The notes under the pieces: generated by a model
Seen by the model: only the letters and a program-made list of their open reading frames with translations
The model's database searches: none
Told to the model about the DNA's origin: nothing
Virus record (IMG/VR): IMGVR_UViG_3300042406_000429
Location: 48,277 to 112,276 of that record
Strand: one strand, 5' to 3'
From: a virus
Length of the DNA stretch: 64,000 bases
Part shown: positions 45,463 to 51,154 of the stretch, in pieces
How the letters are laid out: each line of letters begins with the position of its first letter
Position numbering within the stretch: the stretch's first letter is position 1
Translations under genes and position numbers: made by a program

Positions 45463-45636
45463 ATGGACATGATCGAAATTCAGCTTCAGGATCAGTCGGG
45501 TAACTGGCGTACGTATTCGTATACTCAGAATATTCCTCTCTTGTATCGAGATGGGATGCGTCAGCTGCAGTGGCAGTTTCCGGAAGCTCGGATCCGTGCA
45601 GTTGATTCTAACGGTCGAGTTGTCGACATCTTTTAA
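45463..45636 (+). CDS. Small unknown protein
   Basis: 57 residues, ATG 45463 after an aaggagttacgg RBS. Sequence begins MDMIEIQLQDQSGNWRTYS and has no known motif; a small beta fold is likely. Spacing to both neighbours is short (17 bases each), as in an operon. Confidence 0.6.
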   Translation: MDMIEIQLQDQSGNWRTYSYTQNIPLLYRDGMRQLQWQFPEARIRAVDSNGRVVDIF

Positions 45637-45653
45637 TAATGGAGAAGTATATA

Positions 45654-45917
45654 ATGGTTGCTAGCATTAGTAAGGTTGAGAAGGTTCTTGAGGCTCTAGT
45701 TGGTCGTGGTGAGCAGCTTACTGCTGCGCAGATTAAGACTCGCTACGGTGTTGCTAATCCGCACGACGCTGTTTATCAGATCCGTCAGATGGGTTATGCG
45801 ATCTATCTAAACGAGCGCAAGAATTCAAAGGGCGAAACTGTCGCTAAGTATCGTGCAGGTACTCCTAGTCGCAAGCTAATTGCTGCAGGTTATCGAGCAC
45901 TGGCCGCTGGTCTCTGA
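45654..45917 (+). CDS. Winged-helix DNA-binding protein
   Basis: 87 residues from ATG 45654 (RBS ggag). VEKVLEALVGRGEQLTAAQIKTRYGVANPHDAVYQIRQMGYAIYL is a helix-turn-helix of the small phage HTH type (helix 2 LTAAQIKTRYG, recognition helix PHDAVYQIRQMG). Possibly a transcription regulator of nearby early genes or the tRNA block. Confidence 0.7.
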   Translation: MVASISKVEKVLEALVGRGEQLTAAQIKTRYGVANPHDAVYQIRQMGYAIYLNERKNSKGETVAKYRAGTPSRKLIAAGYRALAAGL

Positions 45918-45927
45918 CTAAATAGAG

Positions 45928-45952
45928 GGCGGCTACTTTAGCCGCCTTTTTT
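45928..45952 (+). terminator. Rho-independent terminator before the tRNA block
   Basis: GGCGGCT/AGCCGCC stem, five-base loop, then six T. Confidence 0.92.
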
Positions 45953-45954
45953 AT

Positions 45955-46034
45955 GGGAGTGTGTGTCCGGAATTGGTTACGGCAAGGTCTGCAAAACCTA
46001 AAATATGTGGGTTCGAGTCCCATCACTCCCTCCA
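45955..46034 (+). tRNA. tRNA-Cys(GCA)
   Basis: Acceptor GGGAGTG/CACTCCC, anticodon loop CTGCAAA, T-loop TTCGAGT, encoded CCA. Confidence 0.85.
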
Positions 46035-46168
46035 ATTCTTAGATAGGTACAGGCTCGTGCGGGCGAGGATCCGTAAAAAAGCCCAAACCTTGTGTCGCAA
46101 ATAGGTTCTGCTCTGGATTGCAACCATCAGAATGAGTGACATAGTAAACCTGTATCTTTCTAAGAATT
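46034..46168 (+). ncRNA. Structured RNA 1 in the tRNA block, closed by a ~20-bp helix
   Basis: AATTCTTAGATAGGTACAGG (46034-46053) pairs with 46149-46168, whose reverse complement differs at only two positions. Inside lie CTCG/CGAG and AACCT/AGGTT hairpins. It is not a tRNA and has no open frame of note. T4 carries two stable RNAs of unknown function (C and D) in its tRNA cluster, a possible parallel. It starts at the last base of tRNA-Cys and ends two bases before tRNA-Ile. Confidence 0.65.
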
Positions 46169-46170
46169 GA

Positions 46171-46246
46171 TGTCCCTTAGCTCAGTTGGTAGAGCACAGT
46201 CCTGATAAGACTGGGGTCGCTGGGTCGGAGCCAGCAGGGACAACCA
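46171..46246 (+). tRNA. tRNA-Ile(GAT)
   Basis: Acceptor TGTCCCT/AGGGACA, loop CTGATAA, CCA encoded. The T-loop reads GTCGGAG, which departs from the usual TTCGAAT. Confidence 0.8.
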
Positions 46247-46247
46247 T

Positions 46248-46323
46248 GCTGTAGTAGCTCAGTTGGTAGAGCAACTGATTAGTAATCAGTAGGTCGGGAG
46301 TTCGAATCTCTCCTACAGCACCA
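46248..46323 (+). tRNA. tRNA-Thr(AGT)
   Basis: Acceptor GCTGTAG/CTACAGC, anticodon stem ACTGA/TCAGT, loop TTAGTAA, T-loop TTCGAAT, CCA. An A34 Thr anticodon is rare in bacteria. Confidence 0.85.
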
Positions 46324-46329
46324 GTTTAT

Positions 46330-46405
46330 GGACCGATAGCTCAGTTGGTAGAGCAGGGGACTCTTAATCCCTTTGTCGTGGGTTCGATCCCCTCTCGGTC
46401 TACCA
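46330..46405 (+). tRNA. tRNA-Lys(CTT)
   Basis: Acceptor GGACCGA/TCGGTCT, loop CTCTTAA, T-loop TTCGATC, CCA. Confidence 0.87.
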
Positions 46406-46417
46406 TTCAGAAAGAAG

Positions 46418-46446
46418 TTGACTTTGACTTTCTTTCAGGGTATATT
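46418..46446 (+). promoter_or_regulatory. Early-type promoter within the tRNA block
   Basis: TTGACT, 17 bases, TATATT, just before tRNA-Glu. Confidence 0.75.
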
Positions 46447-46461
46447 AAGTGTGTAAGTTAC

Positions 46462-46539
46462 GGGGCGGTCTTCTAATTGGCCTAGGAAAACAGACTTTCA
46501 ATCTGTGCAATGTGGGTTCGAGTCCCATCCGCCCTACCA
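46462..46539 (+). tRNA. tRNA-Glu(TTC)
   Basis: Acceptor GGGGCGG/CCGCCCT, anticodon stem ACAGA/TCTGT, loop CTTTCAA, CCA. Confidence 0.87.
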
Positions 46540-46546
46540 ATATAAT

Positions 46547-46622
46547 GGATCCTTAGCTCAATAGGTAGAGCAAGAGACTTTTAATCTCAAGGTTCAGGGT
46601 TCGAGTCCCTGAGGATCCTCCA
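46547..46622 (+). tRNA. tRNA-Lys(TTT)
   Basis: Acceptor GGATCCT/AGGATCC, loop CTTTTAA, T-loop TTCGAGT, CCA. Confidence 0.88.
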
Positions 46623-46624
46623 AG

Positions 46625-46762
46625 TTTCGGGTGCATACGTAGCCATATACCTATCGTTCTAAATGATAGGACCGGATATATGGTGCAAGTATATACGGCT
46701 AATTCACGGCGCTGTAACAAATGTGAGAGAAGAGACGAATGTGTGTCCTCGTCTGCCCGAAA
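46625..46762 (+). ncRNA. Structured RNA 2 in the tRNA block
   Basis: Closing stem TTTCGGG (46625-46631) with CCCGAAA (46756-46762). Inside, CCATATA/TATATGG (46643-46649 with 46677-46683) stacks directly on CCTATC/GATAGG (46650-46655 with 46665-46670). A further AGACGA/TCGTCT hairpin lies near the 3' end. No tRNA features and no coding sign. It lies between tRNA-Lys and tRNA-Asp and is similar in length to structured RNA 1. Confidence 0.65.
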
Positions 46763-46770
46763 GCTATAAT

Positions 46771-46847
46771 GGCTCGTAAGTCGAATTGGTTAAGACGCTG
46801 GCCTGTCACGCCAGAGATAACGGGTTCGATCCCCGTACGGGTCGCCA
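46771..46847 (+). tRNA. tRNA-Asp(GTC)
   Basis: Acceptor GGCTCGT/ACGGGTC, anticodon stem CTGGC/GCCAG, loop CTGTCAC, CCA. The opposite strand carries the 3' end of a GIY-YIG gene. Confidence 0.88.
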
Positions 46848-47422
46848 TTCGCCCTTTCCCAACCATACTTTCTGTATGCTGGGACTTGGTTTCTTTTTAC
46901 TGTTTTGGTCTTACCGTCTTTGACGATCAAGATTTCACTGTAAGTAGGTTTGTTTTTGGGTTTCTTGGTTCTGGTCTTAGCAGTTGCAAGACCGCCTTTT
47001 CTTCCTCTCTTAGATCTTTCTTCTTTAGAGAGTTTGTTGAATTTTTGTCTATTTCTGTAGTCTTCTGACTGCCACAGCAGTTTCATAGTTTCTGAAATAG
47101 ATTGTTTTCTTTTTTCTTCTGAATGTGAGTCTTTCTTGCACACTCTCGGAGAAGAAATGGCTTGGTTATAGAACCTAGGATTAGATACTGCTTTCACTCT
47201 CTGAAGAAACTTGGTTTCGTGTTTACGAGCATCTTCGTATGTATCGAACTTTCTTCTAACTTTAAATGAAAAGTTTTCAATACCATCCTCTTGTATGAGG
47301 CGATTGATAAGTTTAGAGGAAGAAAAGTAGTCCACTCCAATATCTTCGATGGACGATTTTCTTACTCCGTAATAAATATTACCAGTAGAAATGTGGGTAA
47401 TAGTGTAAGTATATGCTTTCAT
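46790..47422 (-). CDS. GIY-YIG (Seg-like) endonuclease within the tRNA block
   Basis: 210 residues from ATG 47422 (gaggataca RBS), with TATAAATA upstream. The nuclease domain has YTITHISTGNIYYGVRKSS, then Arg/Glu-containing KFDTYEDARKHETKFLQRV. Later EEKRKQSISETMKLLWQ and SKRGRKGGLATAKTR are DNA-binding motifs. The last ~18 residues are encoded antisense to tRNA-Asp. It parallels T4 SegB, a homing endonuclease in the T4 tRNA region. A longer frame upstream of 47422 runs antisense through a tRNA and is not used. Confidence 0.82.
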   Translation of the reverse strand: MKAYTYTITHISTGNIYYGVRKSSIEDIGVDYFSSSKLINRLIQEDGIENFSFKVRRKFDTYEDARKHETKFLQRVKAVSNPRFYNQAISSPRVCKKDSHSEEKRKQSISETMKLLWQSEDYRNRQKFNKLSKEERSKRGRKGGLATAKTRTKKPKNKPTYSEILIVKDGKTKTVKRNQVPAYRKYGWERANGDPYGDRTRYLWRDRPAS

Positions 47423-47448
47423 TGTATCCTCAATCATCTGCTGCTTAG

Positions 47449-47456
47449 TATTTATA
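47449..47456 (-). promoter_or_regulatory. Late promoter of the tRNA-block GIY-YIG gene
   Basis: TATAAATA on the minus strand, 26 bases before its start codon. Confidence 0.7.
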
Positions 47457-47470
47457 AGTTTACAAAGTTT

Positions 47471-47562
47471 GGGCGTGACGCTGGGTAGCGGGGAGGCTCT
47501 TATAAAGCCTTTAGCATCAGATGGGTGTTCTTCAGTGGGTTCGAGTCCCACCATGCCTACCA
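47471..47562 (+). tRNA. Class II tRNA with TAT anticodon, isotype unclear
   Basis: Acceptor GGGCGTG/CATGCCT (two G-T pairs), D-arm CGCTGGGTAGCG with only a four-base loop, anticodon stem AGGCT/AGCCT and loop CTTATAA. A ~24-base variable arm contains GCATC/GGTGT pairing, then T-arm GTGGG/CCCAC and CCA. The long variable arm is of the Leu/Ser/Tyr type while TAT would read the Ile codon ATA. Charging cannot be predicted. Confidence 0.6.
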
Positions 47563-47566
47563 AATT

Positions 47567-47657
47567 GGAGAGTTGGCCGAGTTGGTCTAAGGCACTTCAC
47601 TGCTAACGAAGCGTGGGCGAAAGTCTACCGAGAGTTCGAATCTCTCACTCTCCGCCA
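47567..47657 (+). tRNA. tRNA-Ser(GCT)
   Basis: Acceptor GGAGAGT/ACTCTCC, loop CTGCTAA, long variable arm, T-loop TTCGAAT, discriminator G, CCA. Confidence 0.88.
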
Positions 47658-47666
47658 AAAAAGTTG

Positions 47667-47695
47667 TTGACTTGTCTGTTAAAATGCGGTAATAT
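47667..47695 (+). promoter_or_regulatory. Early-type promoter within the tRNA block
   Basis: TTGACT, 17 bases, TAATAT, ten bases after tRNA-Ser and before tRNA-Ala. Confidence 0.75.
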
Positions 47696-47715
47696 TACTA
47701 AATAGAATACGTTTC

Positions 47716-47791
47716 GGGCCAGTAGCTCAGTTGGGAGAGCATCTGATTTGCATTCAGAGGGTCGGGGGTTCGATTCCTCTCTGGTCCACCA
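47716..47791 (+). tRNA. tRNA-Ala(TGC)
   Basis: Acceptor GGGCCAG/CTGGTCC, anticodon stem TCTGA/TCAGA, loop TTTGCAT, CCA. Confidence 0.88.
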
Positions 47792-47806
47792 AGTTTAAAT
47801 AAAAAT

Positions 47807-47896
47807 GGAGTGCGTATCTAGTCGGGGATACTAGTCTGGTCTTGAAAACCAGTAGAGCCGAAAGGCCAGGGGTTCGATTCCGCCACCACTCCGCCA
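47807..47896 (+). tRNA. tRNA-Ser(TGA)
   Basis: Acceptor GGAGTG/CACTCC, anticodon stem CTGGT/ACCAG, loop CTTGAAA, long variable arm, discriminator G, CCA. Confidence 0.86.
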
Positions 47897-47898
47897 TT

Positions 47899-47972
47899 AT
47901 CAGTGAAGTGTTACGGTAGCACGGCTGTCTCCAAAACAGCAGGCGAGGGTTCGACTCCTTCCACTGGTGCCA
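47899..47972 (+). tRNA. tRNA-Trp(CCA)
   Basis: Acceptor ATCAGTG/CACTGGT, anticodon stem GCTGT/ACAGC, loop CTCCAAA, discriminator G, CCA. Confidence 0.86.
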
Positions 47973-47976
47973 TTTC

Positions 47977-48051
47977 GCTGATAGGTCGGCAAGATGTCGA
48001 GGCGCTCTCATAAGGCGTTTCAGGTTGGTTTGATTCCAACTATCAGCACCA
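47977..48051 (+). tRNA. tRNA with CAT anticodon (Met, fMet or Ile2)
   Basis: Acceptor GCTGATA/TATCAGC, loop CTCATAA, T-stem GTTGG/CCAAC, CCA. The perfectly paired acceptor argues against initiator tRNA; an ATA-reading Ile2 is possible. Confidence 0.82.
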
Positions 48052-48058
48052 AGAGTTT

Positions 48059-48134
48059 TGCGGGCGGGAGGTATAGTATCTCGCTGGTCTCATAAACCAG
48101 TAGAAGTTGGTGCAATTCCAACGCTTCGCATCCA
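48059..48134 (+). tRNA. tRNA with CAT anticodon, second copy
   Basis: Anticodon stem CTGGT/ACCAG, loop CTCATAA, T-stem GTTGG/CCAAC, CCA. The acceptor TGCGGGC/CTTCGCA has one mismatch and two G-T pairs. Confidence 0.78.
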
Positions 48135-48141
48135 ATATATT

Positions 48142-48219
48142 CGGGGTGTAGCGCAGTCTGGTTAGCGTGGCTGGTTTGGAACCAGTAGGTCGCAGGTTCG
48201 AATCCTGCTACCCCGACCA
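48142..48219 (+). tRNA. tRNA-Pro(TGG)
   Basis: Acceptor CGGGGTG/TACCCCG, anticodon loop TTTGGAA, T-loop TTCGAAT, CCA. C1 is usual for Pro. Confidence 0.88.
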
Positions 48220-48232
48220 ATTAGGACAGAGT

Positions 48233-48307
48233 ATGTTAAAGTTACTCGTTGTGTTATGGATATCAATAGGAATCTTAGCATTCCTTTTGAATTTAGGTGA
48301 TAGATAA
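48233..48307 (+). CDS. Possible 24-residue membrane peptide
   Basis: MLKLLVVLWISIGILAFLLN followed by LGDR, a single hydrophobic helix, between tRNA-Pro and tRNA-Val. A weak RBS (aggacaga) precedes it. It could be a small inner-membrane peptide; chance is not excluded at this length. Confidence 0.4.
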   Translation: MLKLLVVLWISIGILAFLLNLGDR

Positions 48308-48310
48308 TAT

Positions 48311-48385
48311 GCGGGATTAGCTCAGTGGTAGAGCAACGCTTTTACACGGCGAAGGTCGGCAGTTCAACCCTGTCATCCCGTACCA
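48311..48385 (+). tRNA. tRNA-Val(TAC)
   Basis: Acceptor GCGGGAT/ATCCCGT, loop TTTACAC, CCA. T-loop TTCAACC. Confidence 0.82.
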
Positions 48386-48389
48386 ATAT

Positions 48390-48466
48390 GCCTCTGTAGT
48401 CCAACTGGAAGAGATGCCTGACTTAGAATCAGGAGGTTGTAAGTTCGAATCTTACCAGGGGCACCA
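48390..48466 (+). tRNA. tRNA-Leu(TAG) with a short variable loop
   Basis: Acceptor GCCTCTG/CAGGGGC, anticodon stem CCTGA/TCAGG, loop CTTAGAA, T-stem GTAAG/CTTAC, discriminator A, CCA. The variable loop is about five bases, whereas bacterial Leu tRNAs have long arms. Confidence 0.75.
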
Positions 48467-48470
48467 ATAT

Positions 48471-48566
48471 AGGTCAGTGACGGAATAGGAAGACGTGGCG
48501 AGACGCTGTTGTCCATGAATCCGGATGAAAGACAACGAGTAGGTTCGAATCCTACCTGGCCTACCA
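48471..48566 (+). tRNA. Class II, Leu-like tRNA gene with unresolved anticodon arm
   Basis: Acceptor AGGTCAG/CTGGCCT, D-arm ACGGAATAGGAAGACGT (a Leu-type D-arm), T-stem GTAGG/CCTAC with loop TTCGAAT, CCA. Between them the strongest pairing is GTTGTC/GACAAC around 17 bases. The only five-pair anticodon stem (GGCGA/TTGTC) leaves loop GACGCTG without T33. It may be decayed or unusually folded. Confidence 0.5.
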
Positions 48567-48572
48567 TATAAT

Positions 48573-48648
48573 GCTTCTCTGGTGTAGCTGATGCGCACGC
48601 TCGTCTGAAGAACGAGAGGATCTAGTTTAATTCTAGGGGGAAGCACCA
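48573..48648 (+). tRNA. tRNA-Phe(GAA)
   Basis: Acceptor GCTTCTC/GGGAAGC, anticodon stem CTCGT/ACGAG, loop CTGAAGA, CCA. Confidence 0.86.
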
Positions 48649-48815
48649 TGAAACATGTAGGTGGTATTATAGGATCCACAAAACGAGTTGATTTTTATTG
48701 CGAAATACCAGTAAGAATAAAAAACAACAATCCTATTAACTGGAAACCTGGCATTTATCTTGTTAAAAGAACATGCTATCCAGTTTTGATTATTGTTCAA
48801 GAAAAGCCCTTGTAG
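48648..48815 (+). CDS. Small unknown protein nested between tRNA genes
   Basis: 55 residues (MKHVGGIIGSTKRVDFYCEI...). ATG uses the last A of the tRNA-Phe CCA, and its apparent RBS aggggga is the tRNA acceptor strand itself. The stop lies inside tRNA-Leu. The sequence looks protein-like (WKPGIYLVKRTCYPVLIIVQ) but no relative is recognised. tRNA processing would destroy the message, so expression is uncertain. Confidence 0.45.
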   Translation: MKHVGGIIGSTKRVDFYCEIPVRIKNNNPINWKPGIYLVKRTCYPVLIIVQEKPL

Positions 48816-48882
48816 CCCAATCGGCAGAGGCAGTTGACTCAAAATCAACAAAGTGTCAGTTCGAATCTGACCAAGGGCACCA
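48806..48882 (+). tRNA. tRNA-Leu(CAA) with a short variable loop
   Basis: Acceptor GCCCTTG/CAAGGGC, anticodon stem GTTGA/TCAAC, loop CTCAAAA, variable aaagt, T-stem GTCAG/CTGAC, discriminator A, CCA. Again class I in shape. Confidence 0.78.
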
Positions 48883-48883
48883 T

Positions 48884-48960
48884 GTCTCAGTAGCTCAACT
48901 GAATAGAGCATCGGTCTACGGAACCGAAGGTTGAGGGTTTGAATCCTTCCTGGGACTCCA
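48884..48960 (+). tRNA. tRNA-Arg(ACG)
   Basis: Acceptor GTCTCAG/CTGGGAC, anticodon stem TCGGT/ACCGA, loop CTACGGA, CCA. Confidence 0.87.
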
Positions 48961-48965
48961 AACAT

Positions 48966-49057
48966 GCGTAGGCGGCAACGACGGTGGTGTTGCGACGGAC
49001 TGTAAATCCGTTCCCTTTGCGGTAACATTGGTGGTTCGAATCCATCCCTACGCACCA
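48966..49057 (+). tRNA. tRNA-Tyr(GTA)
   Basis: Acceptor GCGTAGG/CCTACGC, anticodon stem ACGGA/TCCGT, loop CTGTAAA, long variable arm, CCA. Confidence 0.88.
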
Positions 49058-49064
49058 AAATTGT

Positions 49065-49138
49065 TCGGGGTTAGTTTAATGGTAGAACCGCAGACTTTGA
49101 ATCTGCATGTCGGGGTTCGAGTCCCTGACCCCGATCCA
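49065..49138 (+). tRNA. tRNA-Gln(TTG)
   Basis: Acceptor TCGGGGT/ACCCCGA, anticodon stem GCAGA/TCTGC, loop CTTTGAA, CCA. Confidence 0.88.
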
Positions 49139-49141
49139 TAT

Positions 49142-49215
49142 GCTGGCATAGTGTAAAGGTAGCACACGAGATTGTGGATCTTGTAGACTAGGATCGATAC
49201 CTGGTGCCAGTACCA
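49142..49215 (+). tRNA. tRNA-His(GTG)
   Basis: Acceptor GCTGGCA/TGCCAGT, loop TTGTGGA, T-loop TCGATAC, CCA. Confidence 0.83.
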
Positions 49216-49231
49216 AAAGAAAGAATATATT

Positions 49232-49969
49232 ATGTTTTCATTCTTCAAAAGAAGTCCAGAGATAACAATAGATTGTTTCACAGCGCATCGTATGATTTTT
49301 GAGGTAACTCCTATTGTTCATGCTTATAAAGCGACACCAGAATGGTGGGACAATCTTAGGAAGCCAGAGGGAAATCCCTATAGGATTGTAAACAACAGAG
49401 CATTTAATAATGCAAATATGAAGACATGTTCTGGTTTCCTTGAACTTTATAAACGAGGAATTGTTCTAGAAAACTGGTCTGATAGAATTATTAAAATTGC
49501 TAACAACAGAATGGATACTTGGGCTTCGTTTGACACTGGTTGTGATATTCATGATAAGCAATTATATGGTGAAGGGTTTAAAAATTATTTTCATTTGAAA
49601 TTAACTAGCCCATGGTTTTTTAAAGAAAAGACAGGTGTTAAGTTTGTTTTTCTTGGCGCTGAATGGAATTTAGAAGATTTCTATTTTAGAGTTCTTCCTG
49701 GAGTCGTTGATTATAAGTTAAACTCTTCGACTCACATAAATATGATGATTCCGAATTACACATCAGAATTTATCATTCCGATTGGTCTTCCTTTGGCTAT
49801 TATGGTGCCTTTGTCAGAAAAGAAGGTAAAGATTAGACAACATTTGGTTTCGGAATACGAGTGGAAGAAAATGTCTTTCCATTCTCAAACAAGTTTTTAT
49901 GGGTGGAGAAAATTCGTCCAGCTTGATAAGAGAAATCAAAAAAGAGAATCGAAATGTCCCTTCAGTTAA
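49232..49969 (+). CDS. Conserved phage protein of unknown function in the tRNA block
   Basis: 245 residues. ITIDCFTAHRMIFEVTPIVHAYKATPEWWDNL near the start and IPNYTSEFIIPIGLPLAIMVPLSEKKVKIRQH near the end look conserved-phage in type (Trp/Pro-rich, mixed alpha/beta). No catalytic motif can be named. It follows tRNA-His by 16 bases, with gaaagaa as a weak RBS. It is the largest plus-strand gene within the tRNA block. Confidence 0.65.
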   Translation: MFSFFKRSPEITIDCFTAHRMIFEVTPIVHAYKATPEWWDNLRKPEGNPYRIVNNRAFNNANMKTCSGFLELYKRGIVLENWSDRIIKIANNRMDTWASFDTGCDIHDKQLYGEGFKNYFHLKLTSPWFFKEKTGVKFVFLGAEWNLEDFYFRVLPGVVDYKLNSSTHINMMIPNYTSEFIIPIGLPLAIMVPLSEKKVKIRQHLVSEYEWKKMSFHSQTSFYGWRKFVQLDKRNQKRESKCPFS

Positions 49970-49992
49970 TTCTCTCTCAGTCAAAAAAGAAT

Positions 49993-50020
49993 TTGACTTT
50001 CTGACTAAATAAGGTATACT
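49993..50020 (+). promoter_or_regulatory. Early-type promoter before tRNA-Asn
   Basis: TTGACT, 16 bases, TATACT. Confidence 0.72.
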
Positions 50021-50037
50021 AAGAATATAAGAATTAT

Positions 50038-50113
50038 TCCCGTGTAACTCAGTTGGTAGAGTAGGTCGCTGTTAACGACTTTGTCGGAGGTTCGAGCCCT
50101 TCCTCGGGAGCCA
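50038..50113 (+). tRNA. tRNA-Asn(GTT)
   Basis: Acceptor TCCCGTG/CTCGGGA (one mismatch), anticodon stem GGTCG/CGACT, loop CTGTTAA, discriminator G, CCA. Confidence 0.85.
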
Positions 50114-50178
50114 TTATAGGTTGGTCGCTAAATAGACTCGTGCGGACCCACGGTCAGTTCGCTTTATGGAGAAAAGCT

Positions 50179-50463
50179 ATGAAGAAGATTGTTGCTGCTT
50201 TAGTTATCCTCGGTAGCGTTATTACGACTCCGGCTAATGCTTGGTATCGTGGTGGATACTACGGTGGATATGGTTACGGTGGTTATGGCGCAGCTTATGG
50301 TGCCATGGCTGGTGCTGCTATTCTCGGAGGAGTAATCGGCGGCGCAATTGCTTCGCAGGGTTATGGATATAATCCTTATCCATATTACTATGGTCCTCGT
50401 TATCCATACGCTAATTCGCCATATTACTATTATCCTGGGAATGGTTATTACTACGGGTGGTAA
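50179..50463 (+). CDS. Exported Gly/Tyr-rich protein with glycine zipper
   Basis: 94 residues from ATG 50179 (ggagaaaagct RBS). A signal peptide (KKIVAALVILGSVITTPANA) is followed by Gly/Tyr repeats, a glycine-zipper segment (AMAGAAILGGVIGGAIASQ) and a Pro/Tyr-rich end. It is probably sent to the periplasm or outer membrane, where glycine zippers insert or oligomerise. It could alter the envelope or block superinfection; no direct evidence. Confidence 0.7.
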   Translation: MKKIVAALVILGSVITTPANAWYRGGYYGGYGYGGYGAAYGAMAGAAILGGVIGGAIASQGYGYNPYPYYYGPRYPYANSPYYYYPGNGYYYGW

Positions 50464-50465
50464 CA

Positions 50466-50879
50466 ATGAGAAAGTTTCTAGTTGCTCTAGGGATTGTATT
50501 GGCTGTTCCTGCTTATGCGCAGGATAATATTAGTGTATGTAATAACTGTAAGATTACATACCAGCAGCCAGTAAAGAAAGTTGTAAAGACTGTTCAGGTT
50601 CCTGTTGCAGTTGAGTATGTTCCTGCTGGTCCTGGTCCTATTAGCTCTACAGTTATGGTTCCAGTAGTAGTTCCTGTTCAACCTGCACCGTTGGTTCCTG
50701 TTTATAATTCAGTACCAACACCAGAAGCTTCTAACATCTATTCGCCTCCGGGATATCCAACTAATGTTCCTGTGGCAACTTCTGGAAACTGTGCAATGTA
50801 TGTTGATCCTTATGATTTGTTTGGCCAGCTATTCGGTGGAGCAGATCTGGTTCAGAGTTGTATGGTTCCTGCTTACTAA
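50466..50879 (+). CDS. Exported Val/Pro-rich protein
   Basis: 137 residues from ATG 50466, three bases after the previous stop. Signal peptide MRKFLVALGIVLAVPAYAQ, then a CNNC pair, Val/Pro-rich repeats (VPVVVPVQPAPLVPVY) and two Cys in the C-terminal third. A periplasmic, perhaps disulphide-bonded, extended protein is likely. It forms a pair with the preceding exported protein and is followed by tRNA-Thr. Confidence 0.68.
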   Translation: MRKFLVALGIVLAVPAYAQDNISVCNNCKITYQQPVKKVVKTVQVPVAVEYVPAGPGPISSTVMVPVVVPVQPAPLVPVYNSVPTPEASNIYSPPGYPTNVPVATSGNCAMYVDPYDLFGQLFGGADLVQSCMVPAY

Positions 50880-50880
50880 T

Positions 50881-50956
50881 GCTGGCATAGCTCAGACGGT
50901 AGAGCAACTCACTTGTAATGAGAAGGTCGTGGGTTCGACTCCTGCTGCCAGCACCA
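50881..50956 (+). tRNA. tRNA-Thr(TGT)
   Basis: Acceptor GCTGGCA/TGCCAGC, loop CTTGTAA, T-loop TTCGACT, CCA. Confidence 0.85.
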
Positions 50957-50957
50957 T

Positions 50958-51032
50958 TCGGGATTAGTTTAATTGGTAAAACTTCGGATTCTGACTCCGA
51001 CATTCGTGGTTCGAGTCCATGATCCCGAGCCA
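50958..51032 (+). tRNA. tRNA-Gln(CTG)
   Basis: Acceptor TCGGGAT/ATCCCGA, anticodon stem TCGGA/TCCGA, loop TTCTGAC, discriminator G, CCA. Confidence 0.87.
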
Positions 51033-51045
51033 AAAAGGATGTATT

Positions 51046-51153
51046 ATGACTGAAGAACAACATAAAATTTCGGCAATTATCAAGATCGTTTGTTTCTTTT
51101 TATTGATGATTGTCGCTGGTTTTGTATTACAAGACCTATATACATTTGGTTAA
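51046..51153 (+). CDS. 35-residue membrane peptide
   Basis: A short charged head (MTEEQHK) and one hydrophobic helix (IVCFFLLMIVAGFVLQDLY). An aaaaagga RBS sits eight bases before ATG. It lies between tRNA-Gln and tRNA-Gly. The RBS and composition support a real small membrane protein. Confidence 0.5.
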   Translation: MTEEQHKISAIIKIVCFFLLMIVAGFVLQDLYTFG

Positions 51154-51154
51154 T

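Noticed and set aside
48471-48566. Intron in a Leu tRNA anticodon loop
   Set aside because: The extra sequence is far too short for a group I intron and shows no splice-site pairing. A decayed or oddly folded tRNA is simpler.
46739-51063. Several long frames antisense to the tRNA genes (for example 48633-49058, 50761-51063, 47754-48011 on the minus strand)
   Set aside because: They translate the reverse complement of tRNAs and show the usual artefact strings (GRIRT, GDRTR, FEPP). No RBS or independent coding signal.
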